From DATHZQ01 sp963823505 (lineage in GTDB: Bacteria; Actinomycetota; Acidimicrobiia; Spongiisociales; UBA5794), in assembly GCA_963823505.1 (NCBI GenBank), contig CAWGLY010000004.1, positions 73,949 through 137,948 of the forward strand: a stretch of 64,000 bases of DNA. The letters run 5' to 3'. Every line of letters begins with the position of its first letter. The first letter of the stretch is position 1. The translations under genes and the position numbers were made by a program. The notes below the pieces were generated by a model, which worked only from the letters and a program-made list of their open reading frames with translations, was not told the origin of the DNA and searched no databases. Below are positions 35,116 through 43,586 of this stretch, in pieces.

Positions 35116-35667
35116 TCAGCCGAGGAGATCCGCAGGGTCGAAGGTGACGCTTGCTGGTCCCATGTCGAGCGTGATCGCCTCGCCGGGTCCATGCCGTGCC
35201 CGCTCGACGAGCACGCCGTCGACAAGGCGGTACACGATCACCAGGGGCCCGTCGGGATCGATGATCCAGTAGCGCTCGAGCTCAGCGGCGGCGTACTTGT
35301 GTGCCTTGCGAATGATGTCGGCGGCCGGGTCGGACGACAGGATCTCGACCGCCAGATGTGGGGTTGCCGTGAGGCGCCGGTCGTCGTAGTGCTCGTCGAC
35401 GGCATACATCATCACGTCCGGGATGAACTCGTCGCGGCCCGGTTTCCATCCCCACGCCTCCCGCACTTGGACGCCGTCGGGGAGGACCCGCTCGATGAGG
35501 TTGGCCAGGCGGCGTGAGATGTCCTGATGCCGCCCCGTGGGTGAAGGGCTCATCACGAGTGCCCCGTCGACGTATTCGCCGCGGACGTCGGGGTCGAGCG
35601 CCTCGTAGTCGTCCCAGGACATCGGGATTCGGTCCCCGGGTTGCATCGTCGTGGCCATGTCATGCAC
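35116..35667 (-). CDS. Uma2 (DUF820) family protein, copy 3
   Basis: A 183-residue Uma2 paralogue. Motifs: 'RGEYVDGALVMSPSPTGRHQ', 'RDEFIPDVMMYAVDEHYDDRRL', 'LAVEILSSDP', 'KAHKYAAAELERYWIIDPDG'. It is closer to copy 4 (both share the 'VDEHYDDRRL' segment) than to copies 1 and 2. The GTG leader with GGAGG is again nearly identical to copies 1, 2 and 4. Promoter-like element at 35704-35726. Confidence 0.88.
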   Translation of the reverse strand: MHDMATTMQPGDRIPMSWDDYEALDPDVRGEYVDGALVMSPSPTGRHQDISRRLANLIERVLPDGVQVREAWGWKPGRDEFIPDVMMYAVDEHYDDRRLTATPHLAVEILSSDPAADIIRKAHKYAAAELERYWIIDPDGPLVIVYRLVDGVLVERARHGPGEAITLDMGPASVTFDPADLLG

Positions 35668-35703
35668 CGTACACCTCCGGTGTCCTCCGGTGGTCAATGC
35701 GGC

Positions 35704-35726
35704 CATGGTGCCGGGTGGGTGTGACA
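35704..35726 (-). promoter_or_regulatory. shared promoter-like element before Uma2 copy 3
   Basis: Minus strand: CTGTCACAC (35726-35718), 8 bases, CACCAT (35709-35704), 37 bases before the GTG start. The nine-base block is identical to that before copy 1. Confidence 0.55.
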
Positions 35727-35857
35727 GGAATCCGGTGGGGGATGGGCGTTTGGACGTATCAGCACCACAGGAGCCGCCTCCCGTCGCACGGCAGAGTCCA
35801 CCAGTTGGGTGAGACGCGTGCCATGCTTGGAGTACGAAGGCGAAAGGGAGGGATTCG

Positions 35858-36346
35858 ATGAAGGGGAATGTGCGATTCGTGGCGGTTGTGGCGCTGCTCG
35901 TGCTTGCAGCGGCGTGCGGGGGCGATGACTCAGCCGATGCAGGAGACGACGCAGGCGGCGGCAGCGATGCGCAGACCGCAACGACGTTCCCGTCGACCGT
36001 CGGCGACATTCCGGGCGTCAGCGGCGAATGCGAGGCGCTCGCCAACCTGTCGCTGGCCATCTCCGGCGTTCTCACCGGGACCTTCGACGGCCTGCCTGAT
36101 GACGTGGTGGGCAACCTGCCGGGCGATGCGCAGGCTGATGGCGAGATCGTCGCCGACGCAGTTCAGGAGTTCAGCGATCGCCTCGACGAACTCGGCATCG
36201 ATCTGTCCCAGGGTCTGGGGAACCTCAGCGCAGAGCAGCTCCAGGCGTTCAGCGACATCTCGGGCGAGGTGTTCAACGACGACGTCGACGCCGCAGTCAA
36301 CCGGATCGGCATCACCATGGCCGACGACTGCGCCCCGGGCGGCTGA
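35858..36346 (+). CDS. small lipoprotein
   Basis: A 162-residue predicted lipoprotein: signal 'VRFVAVVALLVLAAACGG' with lipobox AAAC (Cys20), an acidic Gly/Asp-rich linker (about 21-42), then a helical domain ('VSGECEALANLSLAISGVL', 'LSAEQLQAFSDISGEVFNDDVDAAV') with one Cys near each end (ECEA and DDCAPGG) that may form a disulfide. Family not recognised. GGGAGGG precedes the ATG. An inverted repeat (GCGCTGCG at 36353-36360 with CGCAGCGC at 36398-36405) after the stop may end transcription. Confidence 0.75.
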   Translation: MKGNVRFVAVVALLVLAAACGGDDSADAGDDAGGGSDAQTATTFPSTVGDIPGVSGECEALANLSLAISGVLTGTFDGLPDDVVGNLPGDAQADGEIVADAVQEFSDRLDELGIDLSQGLGNLSAEQLQAFSDISGEVFNDDVDAAVNRIGITMADDCAPGG

Positions 36347-36445
36347 GAGAAGGCGCTGCGGGAGGGCAGGCCCACCGGGGAGCGGGTGCGCCCGCAACGC
36401 AGCGCGGAGTCGCATAGGGTGCGATCACCGAAGCGAAGGGATGAG

Positions 36446-36859
36446 ATGGAGATCGACACCGCCCTCGAGTTTGCCGCCGCCACGAAGAAGGGCGTACTGG
36501 CGACTCACAAGCGAGACGGCCGCCCGCAGCTGTCGAATGTCGTGTTCGCCGTCGCCGACGGCGAGGTTCGGATCTCTGTCACGGACGGTCGGGCGAAGAC
36601 CGCCAACCTGCGCCGCGACCCGCGGGCCTCGCTCCACGTCACCTCCGCGGACTTCTGGTCCTACGTCGTCATCGACGCCGACGTGGAGTTGACCGACGTG
36701 ATGACGGACCCCGGCGACGAGGCAGCGGAGCTGCTCCGCAGCACGTACCGTGCCGTCTCGGGCGAGCACCCGGATTGGGACGAGTTCGACCAGGCCATGA
36801 TCGACGACCGCCGCCTCGTCGTCCGGCTCCGGCCCAACCACGCCTACGGCATGGGGTGA
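36446..36859 (+). CDS. PPOX-class F420-dependent oxidoreductase-like protein
   Basis: A 137-residue split-barrel flavin/F420 protein: 'GVLATHKRDGRPQLSNVVFAVADGEVRISVTDGRAKTANLRRDPRASLHV' is the standard PPOX (pyridoxamine-phosphate-oxidase-like) pattern of actinobacterial F420 or heme-degrading enzymes, and 'DDRRLVVRLRPNHAYGMG' the usual end. It probably binds F420 or FMN and reduces a small molecule, substrate unknown. ATG at 36446 starts the conserved domain and has GAAGGG upstream. Confidence 0.85.
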   Translation: MEIDTALEFAAATKKGVLATHKRDGRPQLSNVVFAVADGEVRISVTDGRAKTANLRRDPRASLHVTSADFWSYVVIDADVELTDVMTDPGDEAAELLRSTYRAVSGEHPDWDEFDQAMIDDRRLVVRLRPNHAYGMG

Positions 36860-36959
36860 GCCGAAGAGGTTCGGGACTCCACGGGACTCGGAAAGGTCAT
36901 GCGGCCGAGCGTACCGGCTGTGCCATCGACGGACGATGGAACCGGGAAAGGAGGCAACC

Positions 36960-37460
36960 ATGAAGCGGTTGCTCACTGCACTCGCTGCCTTGCTGCTCCT
37001 CATCGTGACGGCGGCGCCCGCCTCGGCCGAGGTGGAGCGGATTCCAATCGAGGTCGAGACCGAGGTCGTCGGCATCGTTGACTTCGGCAGCTACAGCGAG
37101 ACCGGTCAGGTGATCCATGTCGTGGACATCGTGTGGCTGTTCAACGGCACTGGCCACGATCTCTTCGAAGGCGAGCTCTACACGACGCTCAGCTTCACGG
37201 CCAACCGGGTGACTGGCAAGGGTGCCGGCCACGGAACCTTCGTCGCTCTGTCTTCGAACTACCCCGATTCCGGATGGGAGGGAACGCTCCTGACGAAGTA
37301 CGAGAACTTCGACTTCAACACAGGGTTCGGGGACCTGACGACCGATAGCGTATCCCACGGCTTCGGTGCGTTCGAAGGGATGCAGATGCGCCTCGAGAGC
37401 GGTGCCGAAGGTGGACTGGTCGGCGAGATTCTGATTCCGCCGTCGGCTCCCGGCGTCTGA
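36960..37460 (+). CDS. secreted protein of unknown function
   Basis: A 166-residue exported protein: signal peptide 'MKRLLTALAALLLLIVTAA' then an AxA site (ASA, near residue 24). The mature part is rich in Gly, Thr and aromatic strands ('IHVVDIVWLFNGTGHDLFEGELYTT', 'GHGTFVALSSN', 'GFGDLTTDSVSHGFGAFEG'), probably a beta barrel or sandwich. Not recognised. AAAGGAGG precedes the ATG, a strong ribosome site. Confidence 0.7.
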   Translation: MKRLLTALAALLLLIVTAAPASAEVERIPIEVETEVVGIVDFGSYSETGQVIHVVDIVWLFNGTGHDLFEGELYTTLSFTANRVTGKGAGHGTFVALSSNYPDSGWEGTLLTKYENFDFNTGFGDLTTDSVSHGFGAFEGMQMRLESGAEGGLVGEILIPPSAPGV

Positions 37461-37494
37461 GTCGCCGGTCACCCGGCGCCCGCGGTCGTGGTGC

Positions 37495-38050
37495 CTAGTC
37501 CAGCAATCGAGCCGGATCGAAAGTCACCTCGCAAGGCCCGACGTCGAGGGTCACCACCGCTCCCGGTCCGTGCCGCCCTTGCTCGACGAACACGCCGTCG
37601 ATGAGATGGTGGACGATGACCTCGGGACCTTCCGGGTCGATGATCCAGTAGCGCTCGAGGCCCGTCGCCGCGTACTTGGCGGCCTTGCGGACGATGTCGG
37701 CGGCAGGGTCCGTGGACAGCACCTCGACGGCGAGGTTCGGTGTCGCTCCGAGGCGGCGGTCGTCGTAGTGCTCGTCGACTCCGAAGACCACGACGTCGGG
37801 GATGAACTCGTCGCTGCCGGGCTTCCATCCCCAACCTTGTCTCACCCGAACACCGTCCGGCAAAGCCTCGCTCTATCACGTTGGTCAGGCGATGCGAGAT
37901 GTCCTGGTGACGGCCGCTCGGGGCGGGCGACATCACCAGCTCCCCGTCGATGTATTCGCCGCGCACGTCGGGCCCCAGCGCCTCGTACTCGTCCCACGAC
38001 ATCGGGATCCGGTCTCCCGGTCGCATCGTCGTCGTTGCCATGTCATGCAC
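37495..38050 (-). pseudogene. Uma2 (DUF820) family protein, copy 4, frameshifted
   Basis: Start and end are clearly Uma2: 'RGEYIDGELVMSPAPSGRHQDISHRLTNVIER' then, in another frame, 'LPDGVRVRQGWGWKPGSDEFIPDVVVFG' with 'LAVEVLSTDP' and 'KAAKYAATGLERYWIIDPEG'. An extra G (C on the plus strand, 37866 or 37867) joins 'IER' to a wrong frame. The GTG start, ribosome site and promoter-like element are kept. No other damage is seen, so this is either a very recent break or a sequencing error. Confidence 0.75.
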
Positions 38051-38093
38051 CGTACACCTCCGATGTCCTCCAGGGTTGTGTGGTGACGGTCCG

Positions 38094-38116
38094 ATCATCT
38101 CAGCTGCGGGTGACAG
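38094..38116 (-). promoter_or_regulatory. shared promoter-like element before Uma2 copy 4
   Basis: Minus strand: CTGTCACCC (38116-38108), 8 bases, GATGAT (38099-38094), 44 bases before the GTG. Same spacing as the others. Confidence 0.5.
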
Positions 38117-38153
38117 ATTCGGAGGCCACTGTCGCGTCTCGGCTGGACCAAGG

Positions 38154-38458
38154 TCATCGGCGGAGAAGGCGGACGAGCCGGCCGATGGCCCACGGCATGT
38201 ATTGCGTAGTCCCGCCGCCGGTACAGCGCGGACACCGGTGCCAGCACGATGTGCTGCATACCGGCATCCGCATAGTCACGGAGTTGGGTCGCGACCGCCT
38301 GGGGCGTGCCGAAGAGGAAGGAAGAGCGAACGATCTTTCTGGGCACGCAGGAGAACGGCGGCCTCCAGCGCCGCCCGGTCGATCGTCTCGGGCTCGGCGT
38401 CGATGTAGCCGCGGAACTCCGGATCGAGCAACGCATCCAGGCCGATCCGGAGCGTCAT
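38154..38458 (-). pseudogene. C-terminal fragment of a luciferase-like (LLM) monooxygenase
   Basis: About 100 residues resemble the end of an F420/FMN-dependent LLM protein: 'FLFGTPQAVATQLRDYADAGMQHIVLAPVS' is the typical 'GTPeeva..l..y..aG..h.v' motif, followed by a Leu/Arg-rich end ('RLVRLLRR'). The reading needs at least two extra bases removed (near 38345 and 38185). The N-terminal ~200 residues with the barrel are absent; Uma2 copy 5 begins where they should be. Probably a remnant cut by insertion of the neighbouring gene. Confidence 0.5.
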
Positions 38459-38563
38459 GCACGCTCTCCGAATCGAGCTATTGCGACTGTGAGCTCGGCG
38501 AGCAAGGCGCCGTAGGGCCGAAGGGCATCAGCGGTTTGTGGTGGTCGTGCCCGTACAGGCGCG

Positions 38564-39121
38564 TCAGCCGACGAGCCGGTCTGGGACCAGGGTCACGATG
38601 GTCTCGCCGATGTCGATGGTGACGAGCTCGGCGCCCGTGTGCCGGCCGGCTTCGGTGTAGGCGGCGGTGCCGGGGACGAGGTTGTACTCGATGATCTCCG
38701 GGCCCTCGGGGTCGACCACCCAGTAGCGGGGAAGTCCGGCGGCGGCGTACTTGTGGAGCTTGCGCAGCAGGTCTCGGCCCCGGTCCGACGACAGGATCTC
38801 CACCACGAGGTGCGGGGTGCCGGTGAAGCGGTGCAGCACATCGGCACGGCTTCCGCTGTAGACGATGAGGTCGGGAATGAACTCGTCGTCTCCGGGCTTC
38901 CACGCAAACTCGTGGCTCACGAGCACGCCAGGCGGCACCGCCGCCTCGAGGATCGCCCGTAGGCGGTGCTCGATGTCTTGGTGCCGGTTGGTGGGCGACG
39001 GGCTCACGACGAAGGCGCCGTCGATGTATTCGCCCCTCGGATACACCGGGAGGGCTGCGTATTCGTCCCACGACATGGGCAACCGATCGCCGGCCTGCAA
39101 TGTAGACATAGCGTCATTCAC
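38564..39121 (-). CDS. Uma2 (DUF820) family protein, copy 5
   Basis: A 185-residue, more diverged Uma2 protein: 'MSWDEYAALPVYPRGEYIDGAFVVSPSPTNRHQ', 'DEFIPDLIVYSG', 'LVVEILSSDRGRDLLRKLHKYAAAGLPRYWVVDPEG'. The leader differs in sequence from copies 1-4 but has the same plan: a GTG followed by 'ND' and an in-frame ATG three codons later; GAGGGG lies 4-5 bases before the GTG (39121). ATG 39139, with AGGAGG only 2 bases upstream, is less likely. Its promoter-like element is the best match to a TAnnnT -10. Confidence 0.85.
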   Translation of the reverse strand: MNDAMSTLQAGDRLPMSWDEYAALPVYPRGEYIDGAFVVSPSPTNRHQDIEHRLRAILEAAVPPGVLVSHEFAWKPGDDEFIPDLIVYSGSRADVLHRFTGTPHLVVEILSSDRGRDLLRKLHKYAAAGLPRYWVVDPEGPEIIEYNLVPGTAAYTEAGRHTGAELVTIDIGETIVTLVPDRLVG

Positions 39122-39165
39122 GATACCCCTCGCCGTCATGTCCTCCTCTCGGTTTCCTGCCATGC

Positions 39166-39188
39166 AACGTATGCGGAGGGTGCGACAG
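39166..39188 (-). promoter_or_regulatory. shared promoter-like element before Uma2 copy 5
   Basis: Minus strand: CTGTCGCAC (39188-39180), 8 bases, TACGTT (39171-39166). The -10 fits the full TAnnnT consensus of the RecA-NDp motif. The gene's own sequence and leader are diverged from copies 1-4, so conservation of this element is informative. Confidence 0.6.
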
Positions 39189-39269
39189 GAACGGAGGCGG
39201 TCAGACGAGGGCATCGCAACGGGCGGCGGGTACCGGGCGATAGGGCGCACCCTGCCTACGCTCACGATC

Positions 39270-40091
39270 GTGAACGACACCGAACCGAGCCTGAAGCTAC
39301 GCATTCGCCACATCATCTTCGATCACGACACGCCGGCGGCGAAGACGTTCGACGTGGTGCTGATGGTGCTGATCGTCTTCAGTGTGCTGCTCGTGATGCT
39401 GGAGACGGTCGAGGAGATCGAGGCGCGCTACGGCACGCTGCTGCTGGTGCTGGAGTGGATCGTGACGATCCTCTTCTCGATCGAGTACATCCTCCGGCTG
39501 GGACGGTCGAGAACCGGCGGCAGTACGCCACGAGCTTCTTCGGCGATCATCGATCTGCTGTCGATCCTGCCGGTGTATCTGAGTCTGATCCTGCCGGGTG
39601 CGCAGTCGCTGCTCGTGATCCGTTCGTTGCGCCTGCTGCGGGTGTTCCGAGTGTTCAAGATGGCGCCGTGGCTGAGCGAGGCGAACTACCTGACCCGGGC
39701 AATCCGGGCCAGCTCCCGCAAGATCGTGGTGTTTCTCATCGTCGTCGTCCTGATCAACGTCATCGTGGGGTCAACGATGTACGTCATCGAAGGCCCGGAG
39801 CACGGCTACGACTCGATGTTCCGCGGCGTCTACTGGTCGATCGTGACGATGAGCACTGTCGGCTTCGGCGACATCGCGCCGTCGACACCGCTCGGCCAGG
39901 TCTTGGCGGCGATCCTGATGATCACCGGCTATGCCGTCATCGCCGTCCCCACCGGGATCGTGGCGGCTGAAGTGGCGTCGACCGGCAACGAGCAGCGTGA
40001 GCTGTCATGCCCCGGCTGCGGTTCGGCGGCCCACGGTGCGACGGCGCGGTTCTGTGATGCGTGCGGCACGGCGCTGCCGGGGCGGGGGTGA
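39270..40091 (+). CDS. voltage-gated potassium-channel-like protein with C-terminal zinc ribbon
   Basis: A 273-residue six-helix channel: S1 'FDVVLMVLIVFSVLLVML', S4 'LLVIRSLRLLRVFRVFKM' with regularly spaced Arg, S5, pore helix and selectivity filter 'TMSTVGFGD', then S6 'ILMITGYAVIAVPTGIVAAEV'. The C-terminus has two CxxC pairs (CPGCG, CDACG), a zinc-ribbon-like knuckle seen in some bacterial Kv proteins. GTG at 39270 begins the conserved part. Between S2 and S3 the frame reads 'TGGSTPRASSA', whereas codons 39506-39544 in another frame read 'VENRRQYATSFFG', the normal Kv loop: a compensated double frameshift. Confidence 0.85.
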   Translation: MNDTEPSLKLRIRHIIFDHDTPAAKTFDVVLMVLIVFSVLLVMLETVEEIEARYGTLLLVLEWIVTILFSIEYILRLGRSRTGGSTPRASSAIIDLLSILPVYLSLILPGAQSLLVIRSLRLLRVFRVFKMAPWLSEANYLTRAIRASSRKIVVFLIVVVLINVIVGSTMYVIEGPEHGYDSMFRGVYWSIVTMSTVGFGDIAPSTPLGQVLAAILMITGYAVIAVPTGIVAAEVASTGNEQRELSCPGCGSAAHGATARFCDACGTALPGRG

Positions 40092-40104
40092 TGGCAGACG
40101 CGGA

Positions 40105-40133
40105 AGTCGCCCCGGCGCGAGGCCGGGGCGACT
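40105..40133. terminator. bidirectional hairpin terminator
   Basis: An 11-bp perfect stem (AGTCGCCCCGG at 40105-40115 with CCGGGGCGACT at 40123-40133) lies between the convergent channel and secreted-protein genes. No T-run. Confidence 0.65.
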
Positions 40134-40151
40134 CTCGCATTGCTGTCTTGG

Positions 40152-41018
40152 CTACAGGTCCGACAGATCGAAGATCCCGAGCACGAAGTGATCGCCTGCC
40201 GCGGCGGGCACTCCGGGGAACGGAAAGATCGGGAGTCCGGGGTTGATGCCGTGGGTCATGCCGTCGGTGTGGATGATCAGCAGCATGAACGCCGCCGGCA
40301 CCGGGCTGCGGACCAGCTCGGGCACTCCGTCGGCGTCGAGCACCTGGAATCCGTTGCTGTCAAAGACCCGCAGGTAGGAGCTGCCTACGGCCTGAGTCTT
40401 ACCCAAACAGCACGTCGGCTGCTCGCCGCCGCTTCCGGCCGGTGCGTCCGCTTGATGCGTGTTCGTCAGCGTGTTGCGCAGCGGACCCTGGTTGGCGGCG
40501 AGCGGGTTGTAGTCCAATTCGATCTTCAGCTCGCCGTTGCCGTTCGGTTGCACAACCATCTGGTTGGGTTCGATGCCAAGCCCCTCGGTGAAGGCGGCCG
40601 TCGTCGCGGCGACCGGAGCCGAAACACCTGCAATGCCCGGCGATACGCCATCACCGAAGATCGGGTCGGGCGGAACCACGCCGGGGCCCGGGTAGTAGTA
40701 CGAGATCCAGGCCGTGATGACCCAATCTGGGTCGAGGCCGTCAGCGGCGAACTTGGCGACGGCGGTGCCATCGTCCTCGATCTCGAGCTTCAACTCACCC
40801 GACGTCCCGTCCAGTGTCGCCGGGTCGAGGCCTGCGGGAACGATGCACGGAGGCACCGTCGGTGCCCCGGGGGCCGGGAAGCAGGTCATGGGGATCTTGT
40901 GGTTGATCGTGTTGCCTGCATAGGCGCCCACTGCGGGGTCGACGATCACCAAGAGCCCGGCGAGTAGAGCCAGCGCAATCAAGAACCTGCCACCGCGCCT
41001 GGGATGAATCCGTACCAC
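40152..41018 (-). CDS. secreted protein of unknown function
   Basis: A 288-residue exported protein: Arg-rich start and hydrophobic signal 'FLIALALLAGLLVIVDPAVGA' (one residue over a typical core), then a Pro/Gly-rich, acidic mature domain with repeated 'GELK(L/I)E(I/L)' strands (two copies, about residues 73-80 and 162-170) suggesting two similar sandwich halves. Four or more Cys may form disulfides (CFPAPG, PPCIVP, TCCLG). Not recognised. It starts at GTG 41018 with GGAGG 7 bases upstream. Confidence 0.7.
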   Translation of the reverse strand: MVRIHPRRGGRFLIALALLAGLLVIVDPAVGAYAGNTINHKIPMTCFPAPGAPTVPPCIVPAGLDPATLDGTSGELKLEIEDDGTAVAKFAADGLDPDWVITAWISYYYPGPGVVPPDPIFGDGVSPGIAGVSAPVAATTAAFTEGLGIEPNQMVVQPNGNGELKIELDYNPLAANQGPLRNTLTNTHQADAPAGSGGEQPTCCLGKTQAVGSSYLRVFDSNGFQVLDADGVPELVRSPVPAAFMLLIIHTDGMTHGINPGLPIFPFPGVPAAAGDHFVLGIFDLSDL

Positions 41019-41132
41019 TGCATGCCCTCCTGGTGCGTCACCTCCGGCCGATCCGGAGGCGTGCGCCGACGGTGACAGAGGGGTGTAACCGGGCGGTCAC
41101 CGGGGGGTCGCCAAGACGACTCCGCGATAGTC

Positions 41133-41167
41133 AGTGGCCGCCTCAGCATCGAGCTGGGGCGGCCACT
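41133..41167 (-). terminator. strong hairpin terminator after the HhH protein gene
   Basis: AGTGGCCGCC (41133-41142) pairs perfectly with GGCGGCCACT (41158-41167). The inner CAGC/GCTG pair and a T-G pair extend it to about 15 bp around a 5-base loop. It begins 17 bases beyond the stop codon at 41184. Confidence 0.7.
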
Positions 41168-41183
41168 CTGCCGAAGTGTTGCG

Positions 41184-43586
41184 TCAGTTCACGCTGATGC
41201 AGGTGAACGATTCGGGTGCAGGCTCGTATGCGTCCAGCAGGGCTCCCGGTACGTTTTCCCGATACGAGTCGGCGTAGTAGTTAACTGCGCACCACTTGTC
41301 ATCTGGCTCGACGTAAGTCCTTTCGTTGCCGGCGAGTAGCCACAGATTGCCGTTGATGTCTTCGGCCACTGTTCCTACCCCCGGTTCTGGGAGCAGGTAC
41401 TCGCCCGTGGTGCATTCATCGATCGAGTCACCTTCCACCATGCCGAGGATGATTCCTAGCTCATCTACGGGGTACCGGTAGCTCAAGCATTCAAAGACCC
41501 CGGGTGCGAGCGGGTGGTACAGCCCGGTTAAGTAGTCGAAGAACCACTCGTCGCCATTCGCTTCTCGGACGAGTTCGCCCGGGCCGAGGTCAGTTGTTAC
41601 ACCGGAGCCGGGATCGCCTCCGGGGTTTGTGAGCTCCTCAACCCATTCGCTCTGACACTGCAGGTCCAATCGCCACCCCGCGTCGTTGAAAATCGAGAGA
41701 CAGTGCGACCCGACCGGAAAACCGCCATACGATGTCGGCTTTGCAGCGGCGTACTCCATGAATACGAGGCCATTCGGCAGCTGGAGGGTCCCGATCAGAT
41801 CCACGGCGACAGTTCCCGCCTTGAGTATGTCCTGTCCGGTGTTGACGGTGCTCGTGATAGCTTCGATCGAGGCCTTCCAACGCTCCGTGGCGCGAAGCGC
41901 ATAGGTCCTTGTGGCCTCACCACCGAATTGCCCGATCGCCTCGATGAGGTCGTCGTAGGAATCGGGAAGACAAGAGCCCAGTGCGGGGACCAGACCTGCA
42001 AGGTGCGAGTTCGATGCAGTCCAGGCGCACTCTGCGAGTTCGTACGTCTCATCGTCGAATACGAATTCGATCGCACTGCCGTCGGGAAACAGATCACCCA
42101 TCCAGTCGAAGATTTCGCCAACAGTCACGTCAAGTGCGATCGCGACCGAGGTGCGCAGCTGGCTGGCAGAGAAGTTGACGCTCGCCACGGTGGAGGGCCA
42201 TGTCGCATGGTTCACGCTCACCACCGGGGATGCTGGGCTCAATCGAACGTGCAGTTCACCCTCCGGCGCAACCGCCGGACCAAACGCGACGATCTCAGCA
42301 ATGATGTCTGATCCTCCTACTTCGCTGAGATCGACTGCCGAGGCTGGATTGGCAAGCACCAACGTTCGGTCGAAGATGACCGTCGACCGGTTCCGAAGCT
42401 TGACGACGGCATCGCTGGCAGAGAACAGCGAGCATGCTCCGAACAGCGGACCTCCGGCAATGCCGGGATCGACCATCCCTCCTTCGATCGACACCCGAGC
42501 GACGGCGGACGGTGAGCAATCTGGAGGCGAAATCGCTGTTCCTCCCGCCCAGTCGATCACGTCGTAGAAGCGGTTGTACCAGGGCGTCTCAATCGTCTCT
42601 ACGGTTGACAGCGATGTGAGCGGAGTCGACACCATATTGGCTGTGAATGTCAGTCCGTGGTCGGGTGTGATCAGTTCGGTGCCATCGACCGTCTCGTGAT
42701 AGACGGCCGGAACTGTCGGTAGGCCGAGTCCGTCCCACTGGAAAGTATCCCTCGGTAGGCCGACCTCCACCTCGCCGATCCACGGACCCTCGATGTGGGC
42801 ATCCATGCGCGGCCAATCTGCGGTCTCGCTGATATCCGGAAGGACCGTCACTGACGCCCAAGCGCCGACGGGGTCCGTGATCGCACCTGGCGGGACGGCA
42901 AGGGAGTAGTTTCCCCGGCTGCCCTCAATGTCGACCTCCGCCCCTATGGAGGCATAGACCCACCGGTACGCCACAGAGTTCCCGTCGTCATCCACTGCTT
43001 CGAACGGCGCCGGGGTGATGCACAGGTCACCGGCGAGCTTCTTCAGGCGACCATCGCCCACCCCGGAGATGATCGTCGCATGCTCCAAGGTCGGGAACGG
43101 ATGAAGCGCCCGCCACTCGACGAGGCTCTCGGCCACGGGCTCCGACGCAAAGACGTCGGCGATCTCATCGACGCTTGCCGTTTGGAGGTCGATCTGCTCA
43201 TCCGACTCGCAGACGTCTGCTGGAATCGGGGGCGGCAGAGTGAGGGTGGCGCATGCATCAACCGCTGCGATGAGCTGGCTCATCCGGCCTGGCCCAATCC
43301 CAGCGACGATCAGCGCATCCTCGAGCGAGTAGTGAGGCCGAGATTCCACGATCCGTTCTGCTATCGGCGTGGCGACATCGAGGGTTGTCTGCAGATCCTC
43401 CAGCGACGCCGTGTTCATGTCGAGTTGCCCCTCGGCGCAAACCAACTCCACGACCGGGATTGCTGCGCCGGGATCCGTTGTAACACCACCTTGCGCCGAC
43501 GCACGATCGGTTGATGCAACCAAGACTGATCCGACCAGCAAAGAAATGACCAACGGCATGAGATGCCGGTGCAACGAAACAGACAC
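41184..43586 (-). CDS. secreted multidomain protein with two ComEA-like HhH repeats
   Basis: An 800-residue exported protein. The signal segment 'LMPLVISLLVGSVLVAST' ends near ASA (about residue 30). Residues 45-190 carry two copies of a ComEA-type helix-hairpin-helix unit: 'DMNTASLEDLQTTLDVATPIAERIVESR...GIGPGRMSQL' and 'DLQTASVDEIADVFASEPVAESLVEWR...GVGDGRLKKL'. The remaining ~600 residues look like beta-rich extracellular domains with Trp/Tyr/Cys and are not recognised. HhH units in ComEA bind DNA non-specifically outside the membrane, so DNA binding at the surface is possible. GTG at 43586 is preferred (GGGGGG at 6 bases upstream). Confidence 0.72.
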   Translation of the reverse strand: MSVSLHRHLMPLVISLLVGSVLVASTDRASAQGGVTTDPGAAIPVVELVCAEGQLDMNTASLEDLQTTLDVATPIAERIVESRPHYSLEDALIVAGIGPGRMSQLIAAVDACATLTLPPPIPADVCESDEQIDLQTASVDEIADVFASEPVAESLVEWRALHPFPTLEHATIISGVGDGRLKKLAGDLCITPAPFEAVDDDGNSVAYRWVYASIGAEVDIEGSRGNYSLAVPPGAITDPVGAWASVTVLPDISETADWPRMDAHIEGPWIGEVEVGLPRDTFQWDGLGLPTVPAVYHETVDGTELITPDHGLTFTANMVSTPLTSLSTVETIETPWYNRFYDVIDWAGGTAISPPDCSPSAVARVSIEGGMVDPGIAGGPLFGACSLFSASDAVVKLRNRSTVIFDRTLVLANPASAVDLSEVGGSDIIAEIVAFGPAVAPEGELHVRLSPASPVVSVNHATWPSTVASVNFSASQLRTSVAIALDVTVGEIFDWMGDLFPDGSAIEFVFDDETYELAECAWTASNSHLAGLVPALGSCLPDSYDDLIEAIGQFGGEATRTYALRATERWKASIEAITSTVNTGQDILKAGTVAVDLIGTLQLPNGLVFMEYAAAKPTSYGGFPVGSHCLSIFNDAGWRLDLQCQSEWVEELTNPGGDPGSGVTTDLGPGELVREANGDEWFFDYLTGLYHPLAPGVFECLSYRYPVDELGIILGMVEGDSIDECTTGEYLLPEPGVGTVAEDINGNLWLLAGNERTYVEPDDKWCAVNYYADSYRENVPGALLDAYEPAPESFTCISVN

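Noticed and set aside
41071..41078. CTGTCACC block on the minus strand before the secreted-protein gene
   Set aside because: No suitable -10 at the right spacing, so not included in the shared-element set.
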